Counted from the first letter of the stretch, positions 54,909 through 63,802 are shown. The stretch is DNA of 64,000 bases from Pontibacter arcticus (GCF_003284895.1 NZ_QMDV01000003.1:436501-500500), one strand, 5' to 3'. Numbers and translations: made by a program. The notes: generated from the sequence alone by a model not told the origin.

Positions 54909-56007
54909 CTTCGTAAAAGAAGCATTTGATACCAACTGGATCGCGCCGCTAGGCCCGAATGTAGACGGCTTCGAAAAAGACCTTGAAACTTTTCTGGGAA
55001 ATGAGGTACACGTTGCAGCGCTAAGTTCTGGCACAGCTGCCTTGCATCTGGCTTTGATCATACTTGGTGTGAAAGCAGGTGACGAAGTAATCTGCCAGTC
55101 CATGACCTTTTCTGCTTCGGCCAACCCGATTGCGTACCAGGGCGCATTGCCTGTTTTTGTTGATAGTGAAGACCGCACCTGGAACATGTCGCCGGAGTTG
55201 CTGGAGGTAGCCATCCAGGACCGTATCAGCAATGGTAAAAAGCCGAAAGCAATTATTGTGGTGCACTTATATGGCATGCCTGCCGAGATGGACCGCATCA
55301 TGGAAATTGCGAAACGCTATGAGATCCCTGTGGTGGAAGATGCCGCCGAAGCGCTTGGCTCTACTTATAAAGGCCAGGCCCTGGGGACATTCGGAGATAT
55401 GGCCATACTTTCGTTTAACGGAAATAAGATCATTACCACCTCAGGTGGTGGCGCATTGGTTTCGGCTAACGAAGCATGGATCAAAAAAGCACGTTTCCTG
55501 GCTACGCAGGCCCGCGATAACGCGCCGCATTACCAGCACTCCGAAATCGGCTACAACTACCGCATGAGTAATATTTGTGCCGGTATAGGCCGTGGCCAGA
55601 TGGAAGTGCTAAAAGACCGTGTGGAAAAACGCCGCGCTAATTTCGATTTTTATAAAAAGGCCTTTGCTGCCAACACAGATATCTCTTTTGCTGATGAGCC
55701 TTCTGAAGCTTATTATTCCAACAGGTGGTTATCGACAGTTCTGGTAGAGGAAACAAACGGCGTAAGCCGCGAAAGTATACGCCTGGCCCTTGAAAAAGAG
55801 AACATCGAATGCCGGCCGCTCTGGAAACCGATGCACCTGCAGCCTGTATTTGCAAACGCACCCTATTACGGCGACGGAACAAGCGAAAAACTATTCGAGA
55901 AAGGGCTTTGCCTGCCATCAGGTTCTAACTTAACAGAGGATGAACTCCACAAAGTAGCAACTCATATTCAAGAATGTTTTAAAGTAAGTGCCGATCCGGT
56001 AGTTTAA
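54856..56007 (+). CDS. pglE: PLP-dependent sugar aminotransferase, PglE-like (DegT/DnrJ/EryC1/StrS)
   Basis: A 383-residue aminotransferase that converts the UDP-4-keto-6-deoxy sugar to the 4-amino sugar with glutamate as donor. It shows ALSSGTAALHLAL (phosphate-binding), VVEDAAEALGS (Asp that contacts the PLP ring) and SFNGNKIITTSGGG with the Schiff-base lysine K191. The N-terminus SKIWLSSPHMG is typical of the PglE group and supports the start at 54856 despite the 53-base overlap with the upstream gene. A hairpin terminator follows. Confidence 0.93.
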   Translation: MNSKIWLSSPHMGNNEFNFVKEAFDTNWIAPLGPNVDGFEKDLETFLGNEVHVAALSSGTAALHLALIILGVKAGDEVICQSMTFSASANPIAYQGALPVFVDSEDRTWNMSPELLEVAIQDRISNGKKPKAIIVVHLYGMPAEMDRIMEIAKRYEIPVVEDAAEALGSTYKGQALGTFGDMAILSFNGNKIITTSGGGALVSANEAWIKKARFLATQARDNAPHYQHSEIGYNYRMSNICAGIGRGQMEVLKDRVEKRRANFDFYKKAFAANTDISFADEPSEAYYSNRWLSTVLVEETNGVSRESIRLALEKENIECRPLWKPMHLQPVFANAPYYGDGTSEKLFEKGLCLPSGSNLTEDELHKVATHIQECFKVSADPVV

Positions 56008-56025
56008 TACTTTATAACAGACCAT

Positions 56026-56075
56026 AAAAGCCCGTATGGTAAGCGCTAAAATTAGCGTTTGCCATACGGGCTTTT
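56026..56075 (+). terminator. Terminator after the pglE-like gene
   Basis: AAAAGCCCGTATGG (56026-56039) pairs perfectly with CCATACGGGCTTTT (56062-56075), and the loop itself folds into a second stem (AAGCGCTAA with TTAGCGTTT, one G-T pair). The result is one very long hairpin. Confidence 0.9.
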
Positions 56076-56365
56076 GCTTTATAATATCGTATGAGAATTA
56101 ACGCATAAAAGTAGCATATAAAGCCTCTTTTTTTGTCCCCTTTCAGGCTGGTTAGCAACGCAAAGCAGCGTTGAAATTTTGCATCATAGAAAGGGGTTTT
56201 TCTGATAAAAAAAATTGTGCTTCTATAGAGAAACGGCCTTTTTAAATAAACTATAACGAATTCAATACTTATTTAATATATAGTTGGTTTAATATATATA
56301 ATTTCTATGCATAATATAAAAACTTAAGAAAGAGCTGACTATGTTTTTTTGAAATAATCAAATAG

Positions 56366-56373
56366 TAGATTTG
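56366..56373 (+). promoter_or_regulatory. Candidate -7 box upstream of pglF-like gene
   Basis: TAGATTTG matches TAnnTTTG. The nearest upstream TTG (56349-56351) leaves only 14 bases, so the -33 element is not convincing. Confidence 0.35.
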
Positions 56374-56611
56374 ATTACATTTATGGTAAGTATAAAATTA
56401 GAATGGAATTAGTAAAGGAAACGGAAGGAAGTGGGTAAAATTGCACTGAAATTTAACACTAAATTAACATGCATCTGATTGTAAAATAGTGAGTATTAGT
56501 AATTTAAAATATTAACAAGATTTTTGCAAACAATTTATCAGATAACTCCGTTAAGACCACTATCTAAACAGAGACTGCATACCTGACTCTCTCAAAATTT
56601 ACGATGTAATC

Positions 56612-58549
56612 ATGAAACTTTTTTTACTCAATAGATCTCTACCTAAGTGGATAATACTGCTGATTGACCAGATCATTTCCAGCTGGGCGTTTATCCTATC
56701 CTTCTTGTTAATAAAGCAATTCGAGTTTGAAACCATTCTGCGTGGCCACTTCTTTATCTACATTGGTTTATACTGTCTTTCTTCTGTAACTATTTTTTAT
56801 CTGATGCGCCTGCACACTGGCCTGATCAGATACTCTAGTATACAGGATGTGTACAGAATATTTACCGCTGTACTGGCATGTAGCTTATTCTACAGTGCGC
56901 TGGTTGGTTTCCTGGTATCGCCTGTTTACCACATCGAGTCTGTTAATATCTATGTTGTTCTTATCCTGAACTTCTTTATATCAGCCTCTTTGCTTACGAT
57001 GGTACGCATCGGTGCTAAAAGCCTGTTCTATTTCCTGAAGCGTAACAACACAACCGAAGTAAAAGAGACTGTATTGATTTACGGTTCTGATAGCTACTCG
57101 ATGCTGGTAAAGCAAGCGCTTGAAACAAGCGGAATGGGCAAGTTCATTATCGCTGGTTTTGTGGATACCAACCTGAACATGGTAAACAAAGAGATAGACC
57201 AGGTTAGGGTATATGCAGCCAATAAGATCGAAAGCCTGCAAGCCAGAATGCAGATTGATAAACTGGTAGTGCTGAGCGAAGACTTACAGTCTGATGCTAA
57301 AAAGAAAGTGATTGAGAAGTGTATAGAGTTGGGTATAAAGGTTTTAACTGTTCCGCCAACCGACCAGTGGATGTCCGGGCAGTTACGCATGAACCAGATC
57401 AAAGATCTTAAAATTGAAGATCTGCTGCAAAGACCTCCGATTGTGATCGAGAACAGCAAAATATCAAATGACATTTCTGGCAAGCGTGTGCTGGTAACAG
57501 GTGGTGCAGGTTCTATTGGTTCAGAGATTGTAAGACAGATATTAGGTTACGGCCCTGAGATGGTGATTATCTGCGACCAGGCAGAGTCTCCGTTACACGA
57601 ATTACAGCTGGAAATTGAAGAAGAATACCCGGATGCAAACATCAAGCTTTACGTAGGCGACATTCAGAATTTTAACAGAATGTACTCTATGTTTAAGTCT
57701 TACTCGCCTCAGATTGTTTACCACGCGGCTGCCTACAAGCACGTACCAATGATGGAAAACAATCCGTGCGAAGCCATCATGACAAACGTATTAGGTACTA
57801 AAAACCTGGCCGATCTGTCGATGAGTTTTGATGTAGAGAAGTTTGTGATGATCTCAACTGATAAAGCGGTTAACCCAACCAACATCATGGGGGCATCCAA
57901 GCGTATCGCCGAGATTTACATCCAATCGCTTAACACCATCAACCCAGCTGATCTGAATAACAATTCGCTTAGCCAGAGTTTGTTGCCAGAAACCAAGTTT
58001 ATCACTACCCGCTTTGGTAACGTGCTGGGTTCTAATGGCTCTGTTATTCCAAGATTCCGTTCGCAGATTGAAAAAGGCGGACCAATTACCGTAACGCACC
58101 CGGATATCACACGTTATTTCATGACAATACCGGAAGCGGTGCAACTGGTACTGGAAGCAGGCACGATGGGTAACGGTGGCGAGATCTTTATTTTTGATAT
58201 GGGTGAGCCGGTTAAGATTGTAGACCTGGCCCGTAAGATGGTAAAACTGGCAGGCTTAACGCCAGATGTAGATATCGAGATTGTATACTCTGGCCTAAGA
58301 CCAGGTGAGAAATTATACGAAGAACTGCTGAACGAAGAAGAAAAAACAATTCCGACACACCACAGCAAGATCAAAATTTCGAAAGTAAGACAGTACCCTT
58401 ACGACCAGGTTGTATCTGATATTAACGAACTGGTTGCCCTGAACAAGAATGGCGACGACCTGAAAATCGTTTCTAAAATGAAGAAGATCGTACCGGAGTT
58501 CTTGAGCAAAAACTCGCGCTTCGAGAAGCTTGATTCCGTAGCGAATTAA
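56612..58549 (+). CDS. pglF: UDP-GlcNAc 4,6-dehydratase, PglF/WbpM/CapD-like
   Basis: A 645-residue membrane-bound nucleotide-sugar dehydratase that makes UDP-2-acetamido-2,6-dideoxy-4-hexulose. Four N-terminal transmembrane helices (to about residue 142) are followed by a CoA-binding-like Rossmann domain (about 150-280). The SDR catalytic domain has GGAGSIG at 297-303, the ISTDKAVNPTN active-site strand (T416, D417, K418) and MGASKR (K430). It supplies the first step of the pathway whose later steps are the PglE-, PglD- and PglC-like proteins just upstream. Confidence 0.94.
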   Translation: MKLFLLNRSLPKWIILLIDQIISSWAFILSFLLIKQFEFETILRGHFFIYIGLYCLSSVTIFYLMRLHTGLIRYSSIQDVYRIFTAVLACSLFYSALVGFLVSPVYHIESVNIYVVLILNFFISASLLTMVRIGAKSLFYFLKRNNTTEVKETVLIYGSDSYSMLVKQALETSGMGKFIIAGFVDTNLNMVNKEIDQVRVYAANKIESLQARMQIDKLVVLSEDLQSDAKKKVIEKCIELGIKVLTVPPTDQWMSGQLRMNQIKDLKIEDLLQRPPIVIENSKISNDISGKRVLVTGGAGSIGSEIVRQILGYGPEMVIICDQAESPLHELQLEIEEEYPDANIKLYVGDIQNFNRMYSMFKSYSPQIVYHAAAYKHVPMMENNPCEAIMTNVLGTKNLADLSMSFDVEKFVMISTDKAVNPTNIMGASKRIAEIYIQSLNTINPADLNNNSLSQSLLPETKFITTRFGNVLGSNGSVIPRFRSQIEKGGPITVTHPDITRYFMTIPEAVQLVLEAGTMGNGGEIFIFDMGEPVKIVDLARKMVKLAGLTPDVDIEIVYSGLRPGEKLYEELLNEEEKTIPTHHSKIKISKVRQYPYDQVVSDINELVALNKNGDDLKIVSKMKKIVPEFLSKNSRFEKLDSVAN

Positions 58550-58564
58550 TAAGGATTTACCTCC

Positions 58565-58606
58565 TAACAAAAAAGCCGGCAAGTATACTTGCCGGCTTTT
58601 TTGTTA
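58565..58606. terminator. 42-bp perfect palindrome, bidirectional terminator centred on AAGTATACTT
   Basis: Bases 58565-58585 are the exact reverse complement of 58586-58606, with no unpaired centre. The core is AAAAAAGCCGGC and its complement, and the dyad axis falls in AAGTATACTT. It lies between the convergent pglF-like and fumarylacetoacetase genes. Confidence 0.9.
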
Positions 58607-58622
58607 TGTTGAAAGTATAAAA

Positions 58623-59894
58623 TTAAAGTGCAGGCAGCACTTTGCCTTTCACTTCTCCAAAACCAATCCGGATGCCGTTGCGCTCGCCGTGGCCACGCAT
58701 AATAACGGTATCATCGTCGTTTATAAATTTGCGCTCCGAGCCATCTGCTAACGTAATAGGCTCCGTACCGCGCCAAGTAAGCTCCATCATAGACCCAAAG
58801 CTGCCTTTCTCTGGTCCACTGATTGTACCTGACGCATACATATCACCAACTTGGATGTTACAACCGTTGCTGCTCTGGTGAGTTAGCTGCTGCACCATGT
58901 TCCAGTACATATACTTGTAATTGGAGTTGCAGATGGTTTGTGGCTCGCCTTGTTCCGGCTTCAAAAGTACTTCCAGGTTAATATCATAGTTGTGGCTGCC
59001 TGTGTATTCTAAGTATGGAAGCGGTTTAGGATCCTGCACCTGGCCTTTCACTTTAAAGGGTTCCAGCGCATCCAGCGTAACTACCCACGGCGAAACGGAA
59101 GAGGCAAAACTCTTCGCCAGGAACGGCCCAAGCGGCACATATTCCCAGGTTTGCAGATCTCTCGCCGACCAGTCGTTGAACAGCACTAAGCCAAAGATAT
59201 AATCTTCGGCTTCGTCTGTAGTTATACTTTCGCCGAGCCTGGTTTCTTTGCCAGTGATGAACGCAACTTCCAATTCAAAATCCAGCAGGCGGCACGGGCC
59301 AAAAACAGGTGCATCGGCATCAGCAGCTTTGCTCTGGCCGTTTGGTCTGCGGATATCCGTACCCGAAATAACAATAGAAGATGCCCGCCCATGGTAACCG
59401 ATCGGAATGTGTTTCCAGTTAGGCGAAAGTGCATTTTTCGGGTCGCGGATCATGGTGCCGATATTCACGGCATGGTCCAGGCTCGAATAAAAGTCGGTGT
59501 AGTTCTGTACTTTAACCGGCATCAGCATCTGCGCTTCGCTCATTTTTACCAGGCATACATCGATCAACTCGCTGTTGCCGCTGATTTCGGTATTGTCGTT
59601 GCGCAGCAGTTCGGAAACGCGGTTGCGTACGGCACGCCAGATCGGTTTGCCCAGCGCGATAAAATCGTTTAAGTACGGCCTGTGAAAAATATTCGGGTCC
59701 AGGTCGATCAGCTCAAAGAAATTACGCCGGCCTAATTCGCACATATCCAGTACATAATCGCCGATGGCCACACCTACGCGCGGGTCTTTGTTTTCGGTCT
59801 GAAAAATACCAAAAGGCAGGTTCTGAATCGGGAAATCGCTTTGCGGATCTATTTCTATCCAGGAATGGAGGGTGGGGTCGTTCGCTTTGATCAT
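58623..59894 (-). CDS. fahA: Fumarylacetoacetase
   Basis: Last enzyme of tyrosine breakdown: it cleaves fumarylacetoacetate to fumarate and acetoacetate. The 423 residues include the SH3-like N-terminal domain (FGIFQTENKDPRVGVAIG). The catalytic domain shows NYTDFYSSLDHAVNIG (metal-binding Asp and catalytic His), GYHGRASSIVISGT, ELEVAFITGK with acidic ligands and GTISGPEKGSFGSM. Length is normal. No other tyrosine-pathway gene is in the window. Confidence 0.95.
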   Translation of the reverse strand: MIKANDPTLHSWIEIDPQSDFPIQNLPFGIFQTENKDPRVGVAIGDYVLDMCELGRRNFFELIDLDPNIFHRPYLNDFIALGKPIWRAVRNRVSELLRNDNTEISGNSELIDVCLVKMSEAQMLMPVKVQNYTDFYSSLDHAVNIGTMIRDPKNALSPNWKHIPIGYHGRASSIVISGTDIRRPNGQSKAADADAPVFGPCRLLDFELEVAFITGKETRLGESITTDEAEDYIFGLVLFNDWSARDLQTWEYVPLGPFLAKSFASSVSPWVVTLDALEPFKVKGQVQDPKPLPYLEYTGSHNYDINLEVLLKPEQGEPQTICNSNYKYMYWNMVQQLTHQSSNGCNIQVGDMYASGTISGPEKGSFGSMMELTWRGTEPITLADGSERKFINDDDTVIMRGHGERNGIRIGFGEVKGKVLPAL

Positions 59895-59919
59895 AGTTCT
59901 CTGAAAAAGGTTTGCTACA

Positions 59920-59927
59920 CAAATATA
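59920..59927 (-). promoter_or_regulatory. -7 promoter box of fahA
   Basis: The minus strand reads TATATTTG, a full TAnnTTTG match, 26 bases upstream of the ATG. No TTG at 19 bases; GAA on the plus strand there gives TTC. Confidence 0.45.
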
Positions 59928-60018
59928 GCCTTTTCAGAAAGCTTCGGAAAGTATAAAGTAGAATGAGTAGGAGAGAAGCTATTAAAAGTATGGCCATACT
60001 TCCAAAGTATAAATCCTG

Positions 60019-60057
60019 TTTGCTATCATTTTATACTTTGGGGTAAATGATAGCAAA
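60019..60057. repeat. 13-bp inverted repeat around a TATACTTTG element
   Basis: TTTGCTATCATTT (60019-60031) is repeated inverted as AAATGATAGCAAA (60045-60057), with TATACTTTGGGGT between. It lies in the 232-base gap between the NifU-like gene and fahA, both minus strand. It could be an operator for fahA or a secondary terminator. Confidence 0.6.
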
Positions 60058-60070
60058 GTATAAAATGCAG

Positions 60071-60108
60071 AAAAGGCGTTAACCCAAGTATGAGCCAACG
60101 CCTTTTTT
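60071..60108. terminator. Terminator after the NifU-like gene
   Basis: AAAAGGCGTT (60071-60080) pairs with AACGCCTTTT (60097-60106). T tracts are present in both directions; the minus-strand operon nifU-like/mrp ends just to the right at 60127. Confidence 0.8.
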
Positions 60109-60126
60109 ATACTTTAATGTATGATG

Positions 60127-60396
60127 CTATGCCAACGGCGTCATATTGATCGCTTCAACGGCTTTAATTTCGGGCACAGCTTTCAGCACAGATTGTTCTA
60201 CACCGGCCTTCAGCGTCATGGCAGACATGGGGCACGTACCGCAAGCACCTAAAAGCTCGAGTCGCAAAACCATATCGTCTGTTACTTCCAGTACCTTAAC
60301 GTTGCCGCCATCTGCCTCCAGGTAAGGCCTGATCTGGTCGAGGGCACCTTCGATGCGTAACAGAAATTGTGGATCGATGTTCGTAACTGTCGTCAT
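60127..60396 (-). CDS. NifU-like C-terminal domain protein
   Basis: An 89-residue stand-alone NifU C-terminal-type (Nfu) domain that can hold or pass on an Fe-S cluster. The CxxC motif is seen in GACGTCPMSAMTLKAGVE, preceded by IRPYLEADGGNVKVLEV. It lies 6 bases downstream of mrp on the same strand, which makes a functional pair in Fe-S cluster delivery likely. Confidence 0.92.
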   Translation of the reverse strand: MTTVTNIDPQFLLRIEGALDQIRPYLEADGGNVKVLEVTDDMVLRLELLGACGTCPMSAMTLKAGVEQSVLKAVPEIKAVEAINMTPLA

Positions 60397-60402
60397 TTGT
60401 TT

Positions 60403-61506
60403 CTAGCTTTTAATTTCTACGGGTTGCGTTTTGGCGATAGTGGCGTTGCGCACAGAAACCTGTTGCGCCACAGCTTGTGCCAGTTCTTTGAAAACACGCC
60501 CCGCCGGAGAATCGTTCTGTAAAATAACCGGGCTGCCGGCATCACCGCTTTCGCGTATACTTTGCACCAAAGGTACCTGGCCTAAAAACGGCACTTCATA
60601 CTTCTCTGCCAGGGCTATACCGCCACCTTCCCCGAAAATATAATACTTGTTATCCGGAAGCTCAGCAGGAGTAAAATACGCCATATTTTCGACAACGCCT
60701 AAAACAGGTACGTTAATCTGTGGCTGACGGAACATTTGCAGGCCTTTCATGGCATCGGCCAAAGCTACTTTTTGTGGCGTCGTAACAATAACGGCACCCG
60801 TAACCGGCAACGATTGTACCATGGTTAAATGTATGTCTGATGTTCCGGGAGGTAAATCCAGGAGCAGGTAATCCAGTTCGCCCCAATCCACATCCGAAAT
60901 AAACTGGCGTAAAGCTGAACTGGCCATCGGGCCACGCCAGATCACAGCGCCATCCGGAGGGGTAAGGAAGCCGATCGACATCATTTTAACACCATACTTC
61001 TCTACCGGTACAATGTAGTTTTTGCCGTGGTCGCCTTGCACCATGCCCGGTCTTTCCTGCTCTACGCCAAACATGGTAGGCATAGATGGCCCTGAAATAT
61101 CAGCATCAATTAACCCGACGCGCGCGCCTGTTTGTGCCAGTGCAACCGCCAAGTTAGCCGTAACCGTAGATTTGCCCACGCCACCTTTGCCGGAAGCGAT
61201 AGCCAGAATATTTTTAACACCGTTTACCACACCCGAATTATCGCCACGGCCCGATGTTACGCGCGAAGTCATGTTCACGGTAACGTCAGCTTCTTTATCA
61301 ACCATGGTATGGATGGCCGTAATGCAGGCGTTGCGGATAAGGTCTTTAAGCGGGCATGCTGGTGTGGTCAGGATAACGGTAAAGCTTACATTTTTACCAT
61401 CCACCTGTACATCCTCGATCATATTAAGCGTTACCAGATCTTTGCCAAGGTCCGGCTCCTCTACATAGCTGAGGGCTTTCAGTATATTTTCTCTTGTAAT
61501 TGCCAT
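60403..61506 (-). CDS. mrp: Mrp/ApbC-type P-loop ATPase (Fe-S cluster carrier family)
   Basis: A 367-residue Mrp/NBP35-family protein. The N-terminal MIP18/DUF59 domain (about 1-90, SYVEEPDLGKDLVTLNM) precedes the deviant Walker A P-loop GKGGVGKST (near residue 110), then DADISGPSMPTMFG and LLLDLPPGTSD. The CxxC that holds a bridging Fe-S cluster in characterised ApbC is not present: the corresponding region reads ENMAYFTPAELPDNKYYIFG. The NifU-like protein next to it has a CxxC. Cluster carrier function is therefore inferred from family and neighbour. Confidence 0.92.
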   Translation of the reverse strand: MAITRENILKALSYVEEPDLGKDLVTLNMIEDVQVDGKNVSFTVILTTPACPLKDLIRNACITAIHTMVDKEADVTVNMTSRVTSGRGDNSGVVNGVKNILAIASGKGGVGKSTVTANLAVALAQTGARVGLIDADISGPSMPTMFGVEQERPGMVQGDHGKNYIVPVEKYGVKMMSIGFLTPPDGAVIWRGPMASSALRQFISDVDWGELDYLLLDLPPGTSDIHLTMVQSLPVTGAVIVTTPQKVALADAMKGLQMFRQPQINVPVLGVVENMAYFTPAELPDNKYYIFGEGGGIALAEKYEVPFLGQVPLVQSIRESGDAGSPVILQNDSPAGRVFKELAQAVAQQVSVRNATIAKTQPVEIKS

Positions 61507-61528
61507 AAGTATAATGCGAATCGCGGAG

Positions 61529-61536
61529 CAAAGATA
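61529..61536 (-). promoter_or_regulatory. -7 promoter box of the mrp-nifU-like operon
   Basis: The minus strand reads TATCTTTG, a full TAnnTTTG match, 23 bases upstream of the mrp ATG. No TTG was found at the expected -33 distance. Confidence 0.5.
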
Positions 61537-61701
61537 CGAACAAAAAATTTCTTATCTCAGAAGGCCGCCGCCTTTGATGGTTAAACAAGCAAGTATAACT
61601 TTAAGTTTGTTTAGTATAAGGTAACACAATAGCAGGTTATAAATTAAGCAAGTATAAAAGTATGAGCTGTTTTCGTACAGCAAACAATCAGCAATTACAC
61701 T

Positions 61702-61709
61702 TATCTTTG
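61702..61709 (+). promoter_or_regulatory. -7 promoter box of dnaG
   Basis: TATCTTTG matches TAnnTTTG 21 bases before the ATG at 61731. A TTG at -33 is not evident. Confidence 0.5.
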
Positions 61710-61730
61710 TAGCCCCTTACGTTTAGCGCC

Positions 61731-63647
61731 ATGTCCCTTATCCCCAAAGAAACCGTTGACCAGATACTTGCCCAGGCCGATATTACGGAAGTGGTAGGCG
61801 ATTTTGTGTCTTTGAAGAAAAAGGGACAGAACATGTGGGCCTGCTGCCCATTCCATCACGAAAAATCACCTTCCTTCTCGGTTTCTCCGGCCAAAGGTAT
61901 TTATAAGTGTTTTGGTTGTGGCAAAGCTGGTAACTCGGTGCAGTTTATCATGGATGTGGAGGGTACCAGCTTTCCGGAGGCCTTAAAATACCTGGCCAAA
62001 AAGTATGGCATCGAGATTCCGGAAGAAAAACCGACGGCAGAGTATACCCAGCAGCAAAGCGAGCGCGACAGTTTATACATTGTTTCTGATTTTGCGAGCA
62101 AGCATTTTCATAACCGCTTGCTGCACCACGAGCAGGGCAACATCGGGCAATCCTACTTAAAACAACGCGGCCTGAGTGCGCAAACCATACAGAAATTTGA
62201 GTTGGGCTATAGCCTCGATGAATGGACCGACCTGACAGATATAGCGCTTAAAGCAGGCTATCAGCAGAAGTTCCTGGAGGCAACGGGTCTTACCATAGCC
62301 AAAGAAGACGGCAAAAAGTATGACCGTTTCCGGGCACGTGTCATGTTTCCGATCCACAACCTGTCGGGGCGCGTGGTAGGCTTCGGAGCGCGTACACTAA
62401 AATCAAACGACAAGAAAAGCCCGAAATACCTGAACTCCCCCGAGTCGGATATTTACCACAAAAGCAGCGTACTCTACGGCCTTTTTCAGGCTAGGCAGGC
62501 CATCCGGATGCAGGATATGTGTTATATGGTGGAAGGGTATCTGGATGTACTTTCCCTGCATCAGGGCGGCATCGAGAACGTAGTTTCTTCGTCGGGTACC
62601 TCGCTTACCGAAGGGCAGATCAAGCTGATTTCGCGTTATACCCAGAATATTACGGTACTATACGACGGCGATGCAGCAGGTATAAAAGCCTCCTTGCGCG
62701 GCATCGACCTGATCCTGGAAAATGGCCTGAACGTGAATGTGGTTACGTTTCCGGAAGGCGAAGATCCGGACTCCTACATCCACAAAGTTGGCGATACAGC
62801 TTTTAAAAAGTATGTACAGGAGCAGGCCCAGGACTTTATTTCTTTCAAAACCAGCCTTTACGCCTCCGAAACCAAGCACAACCCGGTCAAAAAAGCCGAG
62901 GCTATCCGCGAAATCGTTACCTCTATCTCTAAAATTCCGGACTCAATCAAGCGTACGGTATTCTTTAGAAGCTGCAGCCTTATTTTTGATATTGACGAGC
63001 AGGTACTTATTTCAGAGTACAACAAAATGCAGCTGCAGGAGCGCCAGCCCACCCGTACCGGCAGTCCTGCAACAGATGCAGCTGCTACCTCGGAACCTGC
63101 ACCTGCTCCCGACAAACCGGTAACGGACAACGATCTTTTAAAGCGCTACGAACGCGAAATTGTACGGATGCTGCTGCATTACCCGGATTCTCTGTTGGAT
63201 GAAGGCATCACGACCAGCCAATACATGTTGCAGGAACTTGATGATATTGAGTTTGTAACGCCGCTTTATATCCAGATAATCGAGTTCGTAAAACAGAAGC
63301 TGAGCCAAGGTGTGCTGCCGGTTGCCGATGATTTTATCAACTACCCGAAGGAAGAGATCAGAACCGAAGCAATTTCGCTGCTTTCGGAACCCTACGAGCT
63401 CAGCCACAACTGGGAAACCCACGAAATTTTTGTACCTAGGGAAACCGATTTGTTGCCTTACGGGGCAGAACGCGCTGTGCTGCGGTTAAAATGGCGCAAT
63501 GCAGATATTTTACTTAAAGCCGAACGCGAAAAACTACGCCTTGTATCAGACCCGGCTGAAGTAGACCGTGTGCTCAATACCATTCTCGCTTTAAATACTT
63601 ATTACAAAGAGCTGGGCAATATGCTGGGCATTGTCGTGAACAGGTAA
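61731..63647 (+). CDS. dnaG: DNA primase
   Basis: Makes RNA primers at the replication fork. The 638 residues have the CHC2 zinc finger (C39, H42, C60, C63 in CCPFHHEKSPSF and YKCFGCGKAGN). The catalytic core follows, with the DnaG N-terminal domain (LGYSLDEWTDL, FRARVMFPIHNLSGRVVGFGAR) and TOPRIM motifs (MVEGYLDVL near 266, LYDGDAAG near 310, DPDSYI). A linker rich in Ala/Pro/Thr (about 440-470) separates it from a helical C-terminal helicase-binding domain. Length is normal. Confidence 0.96.
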   Translation: MSLIPKETVDQILAQADITEVVGDFVSLKKKGQNMWACCPFHHEKSPSFSVSPAKGIYKCFGCGKAGNSVQFIMDVEGTSFPEALKYLAKKYGIEIPEEKPTAEYTQQQSERDSLYIVSDFASKHFHNRLLHHEQGNIGQSYLKQRGLSAQTIQKFELGYSLDEWTDLTDIALKAGYQQKFLEATGLTIAKEDGKKYDRFRARVMFPIHNLSGRVVGFGARTLKSNDKKSPKYLNSPESDIYHKSSVLYGLFQARQAIRMQDMCYMVEGYLDVLSLHQGGIENVVSSSGTSLTEGQIKLISRYTQNITVLYDGDAAGIKASLRGIDLILENGLNVNVVTFPEGEDPDSYIHKVGDTAFKKYVQEQAQDFISFKTSLYASETKHNPVKKAEAIREIVTSISKIPDSIKRTVFFRSCSLIFDIDEQVLISEYNKMQLQERQPTRTGSPATDAAATSEPAPAPDKPVTDNDLLKRYEREIVRMLLHYPDSLLDEGITTSQYMLQELDDIEFVTPLYIQIIEFVKQKLSQGVLPVADDFINYPKEEIRTEAISLLSEPYELSHNWETHEIFVPRETDLLPYGAERAVLRLKWRNADILLKAEREKLRLVSDPAEVDRVLNTILALNTYYKELGNMLGIVVNR

Positions 63648-63802
63648 TTTATACTTCAGCACTAATTTTTAAAGTATAATGCTGTATATAATTTGTGCTT
63701 GTATTAAGTTATTTGTCTTCCTGCGTTATTCTTCAATCCCCCTATAACGCTTCCTCACATAAACTGTTAGCCAAATAAAGCGGCAATGCGCCGGAATCTT
63801 TG

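Larger units (their letters stand above)
56008..56611. other. 604-base AT-rich gap before the pglF-like gene
   Basis: After the terminator the DNA is unusually AT-rich, with a direct repeat of TTTAATATATA at 56272-56282 and 56288-56298, and long A/T runs. No gene found. The pglF-like gene therefore has its own promoter; a TAGATTTG box at 56366-56373 is the best candidate, which would leave a leader of over 200 bases. Confidence 0.5.
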
